NCBI RefSeq assembly: GCF_001499655.1
Contig: NZ_LN879503.1
Coordinates: 81,286 to 145,285 of the forward strand
Source of the DNA: Candidatus Protochlamydia naegleriophila
Lineage (GTDB): Bacteria; Chlamydiota; Chlamydiia; Chlamydiales; Parachlamydiaceae
Length of the DNA: 64,000 bases
Reading direction: 5' to 3'
A program made the position numbers and the translations under genes. A model generated the notes under the pieces. The model did no database searches and was not told the DNA's origin. It saw only the letters and a program-made list of their open reading frames with translations. Shown one piece after another: positions 15,913 to 24,339 of this stretch; position 1 is the stretch's first letter, and every line of letters starts with the position of its first letter.

Positions 15913-16152
15913 GGGCTGTCCCTAAAACATCAAATCAGTTATCACTATTTGAAAAAGAATGGTGATTAGGATGACAAGAATGATGATAAAGGACAAGGAT
16001 TGGGAAAAAATCCTTCCTTTGCTTCCTGGTGGACCTGGAAAACAGGGAAGACCACCGAAGAATATACGGTTAACGGTTGAGGGAATTTTTTGGGCTTTGC
16101 GCACAGGGGTTCCTTGGAGAGACTTACCAAAAGAATTTGGTTCTTGGAAAAC
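15912..16152 (+). mobile_element. IS5-family (IS427-like) 5' remnant
   Basis: The left end reads ggggctgtccctaaaa, and the encoded start (KDKDWEKILPLLPGGPGKQG, GIFWALRTGVPWRDLPKEFG) is that of IS427-group transposases. It is cut at 16152 by an IS1-like end. The catalytic residues are missing. Confidence 0.75.
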
Positions 16153-16469
16153 GGTAGTCCTAAAGATGTAATGCTCGCCTTTGATTGTAGTCACAAATAA
16201 AATATTTTAGCATACCTATATGGTTTGCTAGTTTTTTCGAAAAAGAAAGAGTCTTTCTCACCAGTCGAGAGCATCTTTGTCTGAGGGTATTATTAAATCT
16301 TTCAATGTAGCTTGTTTTACCTGATTCTTTTCCAACCGGTCGATGTTGAAGAGCAAGCTGGACATTCTAGAAGCATTGTTTTCCTGGGTTATAAACCAAA
16401 GACGAAAACCCAAACGACATCAAAAAGTCAAACGAAATCTTTTCTCAGCATTACATGTTTAGGACTACC
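16153..16469 (-). mobile_element. IS1-like element of a second subtype, internally deleted
   Basis: 317 bp with inverted ends ggtagtcctaaagatgtaat and acatgtttaggactacc. The minus strand still encodes GKTSYIERFN and TLRQRCSRLVRK, the Glu segment of IS1 transposases, then non-homologous sequence. Its ends match single ends at 11781-11802, 17750 and 32569, showing a second IS1 lineage in this DNA. Confidence 0.7.
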
Positions 16470-16513
16470 AAAGTATATTCAAAAACTAAAAGCATACACA
16501 ATTTATTCTCTTC

Positions 16514-16672
16514 TGACAATAGAGATTTTATCAAAAGTTGTGCATGAGCGTTCCTCAATTTGTTTTGATTTTTACGCTATTTGCTCTTGATCTTTGACTT
16601 CTTCTCCGTCCTTAAATGGCACTCCTTTGATGACTTTGCTCATTAATTCATGACCTTTTAATCGTTTCTAAT
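16514..16672 (-). mobile_element. IS256-family 3' end remnant
   Basis: The complement matches the end of the intact IS256-type element at 26657-28052: codons for LISKVIKGVPFKDGEEVKDQ and the terminal repeat tatcaaaagttgtg with gagcgttcctcaatttg. Only the last ~45 codons remain. The following bases to 16832 contain no recognisable gene. Confidence 0.75.
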
Positions 16673-16832
16673 GCCTGCTGAGCGAAAACATGCGTTATCT
16701 CTAGCTACAAAAAATGCTTATGGGTTAAGAAGTCAATCTGAGTAAAAATATACATGTTAAAAATAAAATTTAATCAGATTGAATTGCCTTGGTTTTTTAC
16801 TTCCAAAATCGTTAAATCAAGAACCAGTGACT

Positions 16833-17711
16833 TTAGAACTTCCGCATGGCCGCAACGCCAAGCCTGGGGTGGTCATTGCTTGCCTTAGTGATGCGGATGC
16901 CATCTATGCCGAAGCCCCCAATAACTTCTTGCTCACGATATGTTTCATCAATATCATTACAGCGCATATAAATCTTTGTATTACAGTGAAATAAGCGTGT
17001 GTTTGACTTAAAAAGTTCTGAATAAATACAAGTTACCGCTTCTAGTGTCCCAGGAACTTCATAATTGATTAGAGATTTTTGAGCTAAATCAGCGACAACT
17101 TTTTGTTGCTCAACATAACTTTTATTTACGCTTTCTGGAATGATATTTTTTGTCATTAACACCCATTGAGATTTATCGATTGACCGATATTTGTAATCAT
17201 CACGTTGAGCACCATAAAAAAATCTGTAACCTGTATCAGTCACTCTAACGAAGCGTTTTGTCCTTGCAAGCAGACCCAAGCTTTTTAAGGTAAGCCCACC
17301 ATTCAAAGTTTTAGGAAGCCTTACAAGCATAAGAGTATCTTTGACATTTGTTTCAGGAAATATGGCTTTGAATTTTTTGCAATCCGTAATGAAATCATCT
17401 GCGGGTAAAGAAAAAAGCTCTTCTCTGTTATCTTCGTCTTTTACAACATCTTCCCCAAAATATTTAGCCCATTTATCATTTCCGAAAGCAATTTCTCTAT
17501 AAATAGCCATCTTCCATACAATAGGTTCACTTACTAATTGTTTCCATTTTTTGCTAACACAACAAATGACTCCAAGTGTAGCGATATTTAAGTGAGAAAA
17601 AATTTCTGAGAAAATATGATCTGGGAGTATATTAATAAAATCTTTTTTTGTTTTATTAACATTTTGACAACTATAACTATATCCAATTATTTGATCTACT
17701 ATCAGAGACAT
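16833..17711 (-). CDS. F-box protein, candidate host-directed effector
   Basis: 292 residues. Residues 26-68 (INILPDHIFSEIFSHLN, GVICCVSKKWKQLVSEPIVWK) form an F-box, the eukaryotic motif that docks onto Skp1 of SCF ubiquitin ligases. The rest has no repeats; it includes DTLMLVRLPKTLNGGLTLKS and a C-terminal segment ENVIGGFGIDGIRI-like (EVIGGFGIDGIRITKASNDH). F-box proteins are expanded in Parachlamydiaceae and are thought to be injected into amoebae. There is no classical signal peptide, as expected for type III secretion. Complete. Confidence 0.8.
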   Translation of the reverse strand: MSLIVDQIIGYSYSCQNVNKTKKDFINILPDHIFSEIFSHLNIATLGVICCVSKKWKQLVSEPIVWKMAIYREIAFGNDKWAKYFGEDVVKDEDNREELFSLPADDFITDCKKFKAIFPETNVKDTLMLVRLPKTLNGGLTLKSLGLLARTKRFVRVTDTGYRFFYGAQRDDYKYRSIDKSQWVLMTKNIIPESVNKSYVEQQKVVADLAQKSLINYEVPGTLEAVTCIYSELFKSNTRLFHCNTKIYMRCNDIDETYREQEVIGGFGIDGIRITKASNDHPRLGVAAMRKF

Positions 17712-17749
17712 TTTTAAACCTTTTTGTTAAATTTAATTAGCAAATTGTT

Positions 17750-17860
17750 GGTAGTCCTAAAGATGTAATTATGAACCTATCGGCAAATTAATTTATCTAA
17801 CCAAATCATGATTTTATGACCTCTTAATCGTTTCCAGCGCTTCTATGCAGTGTATCACCC
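17750..17860 (-). mobile_element. Mosaic of IS1-like end and IS256 relic
   Basis: ggtagtcctaaagatgtaat at 17750 is an IS1-like end of the second subtype. The following bases, on the minus strand, encode KRWKRLRGHK, the IS256 C-terminal KHWKRLKGHE segment. The rest up to 17967 holds nothing recognisable. Confidence 0.5.
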
Positions 17861-17967
17861 GCCAGGTTTACTAAAAAAGCCACTGTTCTTTCAGCATTGA
17901 CCTAAAGGTTGTAAGGCTTAGATATTTGATTTTTAGGTGCGCTATGTGATTCACGCACCCAAAATCC

Positions 17968-19128
17968 TCAAGCTTGAAAAACCAAATCAATATCCACAAA
18001 ACCATCAAAAAAACCTAGTCCAAAGCGAGGAGATACTTGTTGCTCAAGCTCCAGTATTTCTGCATTAAAAGCTGGATATCTATTGCGCAGCCTTTTCATC
18101 GCCAGTTTGAAAGAAGCATCATTCATTTGTTGGCAAAGCTCTTTTAATAGATCCACTGATTTCATGATGATCGCATGCTCAAGCCTCTTTTCAAGGCTCA
18201 TTTCTACGTTTGGTTGAATCTCTGCAATCGGAATAGGAAGCTGATATCCATGGCGAAAAACAAGCCGCATCCATAGATCGGGAATGCATTCTTCAAATAA
18301 ACGAAGCAGATTAGCGCTTTGTTCGGGATTAGGAGACTGTTTAATGATTGAATCTAATAATGAATCTTCTGAGAGATGTTGATATCTAGGGTCTTGCGCA
18401 TTTCCCAAAAAAAGATCATGAAGATTTGCCTGGTCATTAGGTAGAATAGTTCCCAATTCGGCATACGCATTTCTTTTTACGAGCTTATCTAAAAAGTGCT
18501 TAGGAGTTTCTCTAATTAAGAATTCTAAATAAGCCTTTCCCCAAGGATAAGTTAAACACTCATAGAAAAAATGGCTGCCTAACTCTGGACTGCCCAGCTC
18601 TAGATAAAATCTGTTTGTGTCTTCGTAGATTAAGCGTTTTAGTCTGGTGCAATTTTCATTTGTTTCCCACGTTCGATCAGTTATCGTCTTCCAACTAGCT
18701 TGATTGTCAAACCTGTGAGTTCGGATACTCTCAAGCAATGCATTATTTTGAGTCAATCTTTGAATCAATCGTTCGGGGGGAAGAGTCTCATCGAATCCAG
18801 CTGTGTAATTGACAGAAACAGCTTCTTCGGGTTCGATTCCAATTAATGAAGAATTCTCCTTCAGGGACGTTTCTGGAAAACTGGCTAATTGTACAACAGC
18901 TTTAGATAAAACGACTACGCATTCACAGAAGGCTCTTGGAATGCTAACCAGCAATAATTCAAATGAAAGCTGTAAGGCTAAAAAAGCAGGCATCGTAGCA
19001 GCTAACACTCTTGCCTTGAATAGGTTAAAGCAAGGATTGTCTGTCTGTGCATATTCGTTAATTTCATTAGCGTACCAATCAGATAATACATTCGAATTCC
19101 ATATCGCATTATGACAAGTTTGCTGCAA
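17968..19128 (-). CDS. Hypothetical protein with hydrophobic N-terminal segment
   Basis: 386 residues. Residues about 40-85 (RVLAATMPAFLALQLSFELL, LVSIPRAFCECVVVLSKAVV) form one or two hydrophobic helices like a bilobed membrane segment. The remainder is soluble and helical (RLIQRLTQNNALLESIRTHR, LKRLIYEDTNRFYLELG) and ends VSPRFGLGFFDGFVDIDLVF. Chlamydial genomes contain many lineage-specific proteins with such an N-terminus, some of them inclusion-membrane or secreted proteins. I do not recognise this family. It is complete. Confidence 0.55.
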   Translation of the reverse strand: MQQTCHNAIWNSNVLSDWYANEINEYAQTDNPCFNLFKARVLAATMPAFLALQLSFELLLVSIPRAFCECVVVLSKAVVQLASFPETSLKENSSLIGIEPEEAVSVNYTAGFDETLPPERLIQRLTQNNALLESIRTHRFDNQASWKTITDRTWETNENCTRLKRLIYEDTNRFYLELGSPELGSHFFYECLTYPWGKAYLEFLIRETPKHFLDKLVKRNAYAELGTILPNDQANLHDLFLGNAQDPRYQHLSEDSLLDSIIKQSPNPEQSANLLRLFEECIPDLWMRLVFRHGYQLPIPIAEIQPNVEMSLEKRLEHAIIMKSVDLLKELCQQMNDASFKLAMKRLRNRYPAFNAEILELEQQVSPRFGLGFFDGFVDIDLVFQA

Positions 19129-19227
19129 AATTACCTCGCTGTTAAATCAATAGTTAATTAATTCAATCAATTCTAATTCAAAACAAATTCTTTGTAAATT
19201 AAAAAAGAACCTATGAAACTATCTCAG

Positions 19228-20171
19228 GAACCTATCCCGATAATGCAATTTTTTAAGGAATCGGTTATCTTTCTCTTATTTTCGTTGAAAATTAGAGGAA
19301 GATATGAAAGAAAACCGATTTGAAGGATTGAGTGATGATCAATGGCAAGTATTAGAAATATTTTTGCCCGGAGAAGCTGAAAAGAGAGGAAAAGGTAAGC
19401 CTCATACTCCCTGGAGAGAGGTATGCAATAGCCTTCTATGGATTTTGATTAATGGAGCTAGGTGGTGCGATTTGCCAAAAGGAGATCAGTGGGCTTCAAG
19501 ATCAGCAACTCATAGATGGTTAGGAATTTGGCAGGCAAATGGGACACTAGAAAAGATGTTGACAGCAGTTAGAGAGCAGGCTGAGCTTGAAGGTCTCCTC
19601 AATTTTGAAAGACTGGCTGCAGATGGTTTTTTTTTCAGCAGGAAAAGGAGGAGGTCAGCTGATTGATTATGGTTATAAAGGAAAAGGCGTTACAACTCAT
19701 CTACTGACAGATGGCAATGGCAACCCTATTAACTTTGAAGTGACCTCGGCTAAAGGAGATGAGATGTGGAGTTTTGTGGGAAGCAAAAGTAATGATCAAT
19801 GGTTATGGCTTGTTATGCATTCTTCAACTCGGCAGATTTTGGCATTCCATGTCGGTAAGCGGAATAAGGCTGCGGGAGAGGCTCTAATGGCAAAGCTGCC
19901 CGAAGAATTAAAAAAAAAGCCCACTTTTACACAGATAAGTTCTCGGTTTACTATGAAGTTATCCCATGGTCGCAACATAGTGCTGTCGGCAAAGAATCTG
20001 GGAAGACAAGTTACATTGAAAGATTTAATTGCACGCTCAGACAGAGATGTTCAAGATTAGTCAGAAAAGCTTTGTCATTTTCAAAGAAACTTGAGAACCA
20101 CATAGGTGCGATAAAAATGTTTATCTGTGATTATAACAAAAATTTGAAATCACTACATATTTAGGGCTACC
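19228..20171 (+). mobile_element. Chimeric element: IS427-type 5' half fused to IS1 3' half
   Basis: The left end gaacctatcccgataat and the first ~525 bases belong to an IS5-family (IS427-like) element also seen at 32953-33848. From about 19750 the sequence is that of the IS1 element, up to its right end at 20171. The joint lies in the near-identical stretch ctaaaggagatga, where both transposase genes encode GDE. Confidence 0.85.
19304..20164 (+). pseudogene. Hybrid transposase reading frame
   Basis: Frame 1 (19304-19666) encodes the IS427-type N-terminus: SDDQWQVLEIFLPGEAEKRG, NGARWCDLPKG and LAADG, then shifts because of a T9 run (the other copy has T8). The following frame (from about 19630) gives GGGQLIDYGYKGKGVTTHLL and PINFEVTSAKGDE, which passes seamlessly into IS1 MWSFVGSKSNDQWLW and ends at 20060 in the IS1 zero frame. 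No catalytic core of either parent is complete. Confidence 0.8.
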
Positions 20172-20755
20172 GAAATACCTCTATCTTTGTTGGTACTAGC
20201 GCTGCTACCCTAGCCATTCCATTGGGAGCGGGAGTCCTTAGCGTTCCTACTGGATTTGCAGTAGCTGCAATTACTCACTATAGCAGAAGAATTTACAAAT
20301 TTGCTCAAAATCATTTCACAAATGAAGAAATTGGTGTAGTCAAAAAGACGTCAAATTTAAGTGAAATAAAAGTCACTTATAATACTACCTCTACTGGTTG
20401 GGGAGGTTATACTTTCGGCGTAGTCTCACAAGCAATGGGATATGGCGGACGCCCTTCCAAAACAGCCGGGACCATTACAATTCCTTTAATGAACGGATTG
20501 TCAATTACATGCCAATTCAATAAGAATTCCCAAAATACTCAAGGTAAAATGAATGAAGGGGATATGAAGACGCTCCAAAATACGCTTCGCGAGCAAATCA
20601 ATCAAGGTCATCTTAAACCTGAAGAATGCTTAAGTATCTTAGAATCGCTAAACTCTGTTGAGACAGAACACGGAACCATCTGCTTAGTCGCTTCTGATTC
20701 TGTTTTTTTCAAGGATTTGAAAAGTCAATGCCGCCGGTTGATTCAAGGAGGATAA
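20172..20755 (+). pseudogene. 5'-truncated hypothetical protein
   Basis: The frame is open directly from the IS1 end (FVGTSAATLAIPLGAGVLSV) to 20755, so codons upstream of the first ATG at 20222 belong to the original gene, whose start was removed by the mobile element. The N-terminal remnant is hydrophobic and glycine-rich. Later parts include NTTSTGWGGYTFGVVSQAMG and KMNEGDMKTLQNTLREQINQ. The family is not recognised. It ends 3 bases from the stop of the convergent F-box/LRR gene. Confidence 0.5.
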
Positions 20756-20758
20756 CAC

Positions 20759-21802
20759 TTATTTGCAAATGATAATCCTTGGCCACTGTTTCTTTAATTG
20801 TGCAACATCGATTACTGAATGATTCTTGTGAACTTCAAAGCATTGAAGCTTTATCCAATTTGCTCCAAATTTTTCCGGCAAGTGGTCCAAAAGATTACTG
20901 GATAGATTGATGACATTAACATTATTCCATGCCGCGCCAAACTTGGAAGGGATGCTTGCTATCTTATTTTTTTCTAGTCCAATTTTAAAGATCTTTGACC
21001 AAGTCATACCAAATTGATCTGGAAGAGAAGTTAGAGCATTATGTGATAGATTCAACGATTTTAATTCTACCCACTCTTGGCCGAAGTTTGCAGGGAGGCG
21101 CTCAATTCGATTGAATCCCAGATGTAAACTCGTCAACTTAGCCCAAGCTGATCCGAAATTGGTTGGTAGCATGTGAATGTTATTATTGTCCAAAGAAACA
21201 GAAGTCACCTCTGTCAATAAATTAAGTTCTTCAGGTACAACTGTCATCCCAGTCTGAGATAAATCAATTTCAGTAATTGTTTTCAAAGCGGCTGGATTTT
21301 GTTTTAAAATCTCACGAATATGATTAGCTTGCTGATGAACAGATCCTTTTTCTTCAGCGGAATTTTGAGGTTTTATCAGTGAATCCTTTACTTGCTTTTC
21401 AAGTACAGCAAACAATTTCAACAAGTTTAAATCTTGCTCCAATTCATTAAAATGCAAAAATGTGCCGGTAGAAGGGGGTAATGATTTGAAAAGATTAAAT
21501 TGCTCGTCTGTAATTAAGGATTCGTTCAAAGTCAGGCGGAGCCTAGTCAGAAAAAGTGTTTGTATCTCAGTGACTCTATCTTTATTATCTGTATACTTAC
21601 TCTTCTCAAAAACCTCTTCGATCCCCAATCGAATTTTACGATCTTTCAAAAGAGCAAGGGCTGTTTGAGGATTTTGAGAAATCTCGTACCACTCTTTACA
21701 AACGAGTGAAATTGCAGAGGGATAGTTCGTATAAGATAATATAGACTCTAGAACTTCGTATGGAAGAGTATGAATTGTAACAGTTGTAGAGACATTATTC
21801 AT
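20759..21802 (-). CDS. F-box and leucine-rich-repeat protein, candidate effector
   Basis: 347 residues. Residues 10-50 (IHTLPYEVLESILSYTNYPS, AISLVCKEWYEISQNP) form an F-box. From about 175 to 330 there are six leucine-rich repeats with the unit LTSLHLGFNRIERLPANFGQ and a conserved FG.xW spacer. F-box plus LRR is the architecture of eukaryotic SCF substrate receptors, suggesting recruitment of host ubiquitin ligase to a target bound by the LRR. A remnant paralogue, together with a paralogue of the adjacent nuclease, occurs at 32.9-34.9 kb. Confidence 0.85.
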   Translation of the reverse strand: MNNVSTTVTIHTLPYEVLESILSYTNYPSAISLVCKEWYEISQNPQTALALLKDRKIRLGIEEVFEKSKYTDNKDRVTEIQTLFLTRLRLTLNESLITDEQFNLFKSLPPSTGTFLHFNELEQDLNLLKLFAVLEKQVKDSLIKPQNSAEEKGSVHQQANHIREILKQNPAALKTITEIDLSQTGMTVVPEELNLLTEVTSVSLDNNNIHMLPTNFGSAWAKLTSLHLGFNRIERLPANFGQEWVELKSLNLSHNALTSLPDQFGMTWSKIFKIGLEKNKIASIPSKFGAAWNNVNVINLSSNLLDHLPEKFGANWIKLQCFEVHKNHSVIDVAQLKKQWPRIIICK

Positions 21803-21941
21803 TTAGAACATCCTTATTTATAAAATACTTCAATATTTTATCAAAAATAAATAATAAGTCAATTTTTAATTACTAGTATCATTGTGAATGAAGGTTTGCA
21901 ATGAATAAATATTAATCAATAAATAGGTTCAAAATACAAAA

Positions 21942-22562
21942 ATGCAATTTCAAAAAAAATTGAAGGGAAAATTCGTGATATCGAAAAATCTAGGCTTATC
22001 TTTTAAAGCATCATGGATTCCTTTGATTGGCTGTGGCTTCGTTTTAGGTGTCATAAGTCAACATATTCAAACTTTTAGTGCATATACCGATACCGTTATC
22101 AAAAAGATAGAAGTTGAAACAACCTCAGCTCCTCATTTTCAGCCAAATGGTGAAACTGGATACCAACCTGCAATGAATCAACCTAGATCATTTTTTCGTA
22201 TCGACAGATCGGGCTATGCTTTGGCTTACGATGCCAGTCGCCGCAACCCACAATGGGTATACGAACATCTTACAACAGATAGTATTCAAGGAAACGCAAA
22301 TCGCTCTCATGCTAATTTCAAAGAAGATGATAATATTCCACCTCATCTCAGAGCAACTTTGGTCGATTATAGAGGCTGTGGATTTGATCGTGGCCATATG
22401 GCACCCGCTGCGGATCATAGATCAAGTGAAAGAGCTCTGTGTCACACATTCTTCATGACTAATATGTGTCCCCAATGCCCAGAACTCAATCGGGGATACT
22501 GGTCTAAATTAGAGAAACACGTCAGGGATCTAACGCAACAGTATAACAACATGAGAAAGTAA
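21942..22562 (+). pseudogene. DNA/RNA non-specific endonuclease, 3'-truncated
   Basis: Homologue of the intact nuclease at 33983-34858. It has the N-terminal membrane anchor (SWIPLIGCGFVLGVISQHIQ), the YDASRRNPQWVYEHL segment and the DRGHMAPAADH active-site motif with the following NMCPQCPELNRGYW. After QQYNNM it runs into the 164-bp repeat at 22553 and stops, losing the last ~85 residues of the fold (ITGPLY onward). It is probably inactive, although the catalytic His is still encoded. Confidence 0.85.
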
Positions 22563-22716
22563 ATTAGAGTACTTCCTTAAGAGAAGTGAAGTTTAAAAGC
22601 AATCTCAATGCGCCACAAACGTCTGATAATATAAACATGTTCACCATAGGAATTAATGTGCATTATTTACGTAACTTATCTAGCTCTATTGATAGATTGT
22701 AATTTTTGTTTTATCA
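22553..22716. repeat. 164-bp dispersed repeat, copy B
   Basis: Same length and sequence as 6583-6746 apart from a handful of substitutions. In this copy it lies between the cut nuclease gene and the Tn3-derived miniature element, so it was probably part of a larger mobile unit. Confidence 0.8.
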
Positions 22717-22828
22717 GAGGGTTGGCCGGGATCTGAGGAAAATGGCCAAATCAGAGCTTAAGTCGGAGCTATGATTCGAGAAGGTACAGGCAAGCCAAAG
22801 CCTTTCCTCAGAATCCCGGCCAACCCTC
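22717..22828. mobile_element. Tn3-derived miniature inverted-repeat element (TIME-like)
   Basis: 112 bp with inverted ends of about 26 bp, gagggttggccggga(t)tctga on both sides. The left end extends to aaaatggccaaat exactly as in the Tn3-family terminal repeat at 1046-1083. There is no coding capacity. The flanks tatca and aatct are not a 5-bp duplication. Confidence 0.75.
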
Positions 22829-22830
22829 AA

Positions 22831-23111
22831 TCTATAGTGAATCTAGACCATAATAAGCAGCAAAATTAAGGAATGAGAGAATTCAATAGGCCTTCCTTTT
22901 CGCTTCTTTTTAGCTGGAGCATTTAAGGATTTGAATATTTTGGATCGATTAGAAAAGTTAAGCTTCCCCTTTGAACCAGCTGTTTGTTATAATAAGACCA
23001 ATTGCGTTCGCGCATCCGAAACTCTTTTGTTTTCTCTTGGCCGAGGAACAAGGAGTTTCTTTTTTTTCAGCATTTCTCTCAACTCTTCAGAGTAATTTTT
23101 TCAACACAGCC
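22831..23111 (-). mobile_element. IS903-type element 5' remnant
   Basis: On the minus strand it starts ggctgtgttgaaaaaat at 23111 and encodes MLKKKKLLVPRPRENKR, then in a shifted frame RERNWSYYNKQLVQRGSLTF, an IS5/IS903-group transposase N-terminus. It decays after ~60 codons. This is the best view of the autonomous parent of the 92-bp MITEs. Confidence 0.7.
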
Positions 23112-23289
23112 GGTTACAAACGAAGTAGGAAAAGAAAATACTCAAAACGTGCGTATAATTCGTACGGTTTATTTGATTTCTAAGATTGCAGAACGTTATG
23201 CGGGAAAGTTTTGTACGATCAAAATGAGATATCCAAGACTTTGGCAAAAAATGGAAGAATTGACTAAGGGTTTATCGTCTAGTGGCTAA
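23112..23289 (+). pseudogene. 3' fragment of an unknown gene
   Basis: The open frame after the IS903-type end reads VTNEVGKENTQNVRIIRTVY and KIAERYAGKFCTIKMRYPRL to SSSG. It has no start of its own because the mobile element precedes it. Family not recognised. It overlaps the tRNA-like sequence at 23268, which suggests the last codons are not original. Confidence 0.3.
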
Positions 23290-23339
23290 GATACTTCTCT
23301 GTCTAAGAAGATACTAGATTTCGATTCTCTCTAAGCCCG
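23268..23339 (+). tRNA. tRNA-Asp-like sequence (anticodon GTC), possibly degenerate
   Basis: Acceptor arms GGGTTTA/TAAGCCC pair over 7 bp (one G-T), the D stem GTCT/AGAT pairs, and the anticodon stem CTTCT/AGAAG is perfect with loop CTGTCTA giving GTC. The T loop TTCGATT is present, but only three of five T-stem pairs form. It stands 2 bases before the tRNA-Thr. It may be a decaying or unusual accessory tRNA. Confidence 0.5.
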
Positions 23340-23341
23340 GT

Positions 23342-23413
23342 GCTTGTTTAGCTCAATGGTAGAGCAGCAGTTTTGTAAACTGAAGGTTGGGGGTTCAAAT
23401 CCCTCAATAAGCA
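23342..23413 (+). tRNA. tRNA-Thr (anticodon TGT)
   Basis: 72 bases folding as a cloverleaf: acceptor GCTTGTT/AATAAGC, D arm GCTC-AATGGTA-GAGC, anticodon loop TTTGTAA within a 4-bp stem (the outer pair is G-A), T arm with GGTTCAAAT-type loop (GGGGGTTCAAATCCCTC). CCA is not encoded. A tRNA among mobile elements is probably an accessory gene or an old attachment site. Confidence 0.8.
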
Positions 23414-23449
23414 AATTATTCGAAAAGCATTCAGATCGGGTCTGATAAT

Positions 23450-23803
23450 ATGGAGTACAAAGAAAGAGAAAAACTTAAGCAAATAGGTTATGAGGAATTA
23501 AGTAAGGCGAAACATCTTTATCAAAAAGCAATGGTATATCTTCATCGTATTATTCTTGCTCATTACTGGCCTGCGCGAGAATCAATTGAAAGTTTAAAAA
23601 ACACTAAAACATTACTTAAAAAGATCAAAGGAAGAGAATATTGTGTCGGCTACGAGCTGGATTTTGACGATTATGCACGTCATTGGCTATGGGCAAATGA
23701 TAAAATTCCTGACTTAGAGACGTATAAATGTCTATGTGAATACTATGTTCCAGAAGAATCTAAGTATTTACCAAAAGGTTATACTAAATATGTATTTACG
23801 TAA
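23450..23803 (+). CDS. Hypothetical protein, 117 residues
   Basis: Starts MEYKEREKLKQIGYEELSKA and continues with helical sequence (HLYQKAMVYLHRIILAHYWP), then GREYCVGYELDFDDYARHWL and a Tyr-rich end, YYVPEESKYLPKGYTKYVF. No signal peptide, no membrane segment. The family is not recognised. It is directly followed by a toxin-antitoxin pair in the same direction. Confidence 0.5.
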   Translation: MEYKEREKLKQIGYEELSKAKHLYQKAMVYLHRIILAHYWPARESIESLKNTKTLLKKIKGREYCVGYELDFDDYARHWLWANDKIPDLETYKCLCEYYVPEESKYLPKGYTKYVFT

Positions 23804-23844
23804 ATATATATATGTTATGATAAAAGTAACCAAGGGGGGTTAAT

Positions 23845-24108
23845 ATGGAAAAAACAAGCAGAATTAATTTTAATCTTCCTTCTAATATTCATATTTGCCT
23901 TAAAAAATGTGCAATAGACCAAGGAATGAGCGTAACAGAGCTTGCTACAATTGCAATACGTGAAAAATTAGAAGCTTTAGAATACGAACAAGATTGTAGA
24001 GATGCGAAAGCAGCGCACGAACGTTTTGTTAAAAATGGCTCTAAAACTATCTCTCATGAAGAGATGATGAAACGTTTAGGTTGGGATGATGTAGATGTAC
24101 AAGATTAA
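23845..24108 (+). CDS. Ribbon-helix-helix antitoxin of a RelBE-like pair
   Basis: 87 residues with KTSRINFNLPSNIHICLKKC as RHH strand and helix, then LATIAIREKLEALEYEQ and the tail KTISHEEMMKRLGWDD. AAGGGGGG precedes the start. The end overlaps the toxin start by 14 bases. It is a clear paralogue of the orphan antitoxin at 5492-5752. It would bind the toxin through its C-terminal tail and repress the operon. Confidence 0.75.
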   Translation: MEKTSRINFNLPSNIHICLKKCAIDQGMSVTELATIAIREKLEALEYEQDCRDAKAAHERFVKNGSKTISHEEMMKRLGWDDVDVQD

Positions 24109-24327
24109 TTACGATTGCGATCTTGAAAAAATAATGGCAAAAATTCCTAAACGTGATCAGGATTCAATAGTAATTAAGATTAAATCTCTATCAAAAGATC
24201 CTCGTCCTCACGAGGTGAAAAAACTAAAGGGAGTAGAAGATTCGTATCGTGTTAGATGTGGTAAATATCGCATTATATACTAATTGTTGATGTCGATGCA
24301 AGGAAAGACGTTTACAAAGGTTTATAA
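24095..24327 (+). pseudogene. RelE-type toxin, inactivated by a frameshift
   Basis: Begins MYKINYDCDLEKIMAKIPKR and continues SLSKDPRPHEVKKLKGVEDS and YRVRCGKYRIIY, then meets TAA. One base out of phase the expected ending IVDVDARKDVYKGL follows to 24327. RelE toxins need this last strand, so the product is probably inactive. The antitoxin upstream remains intact. Confidence 0.75.
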
Positions 24328-24339
24328 GAATGGGTCAAA

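Noticed and set aside
7701..19978. Identical 60-codon antisense open frames within each IS1 copy
   Set aside because: They recur only because the IS recurs, they oppose the transposase frame, and no domain is seen.
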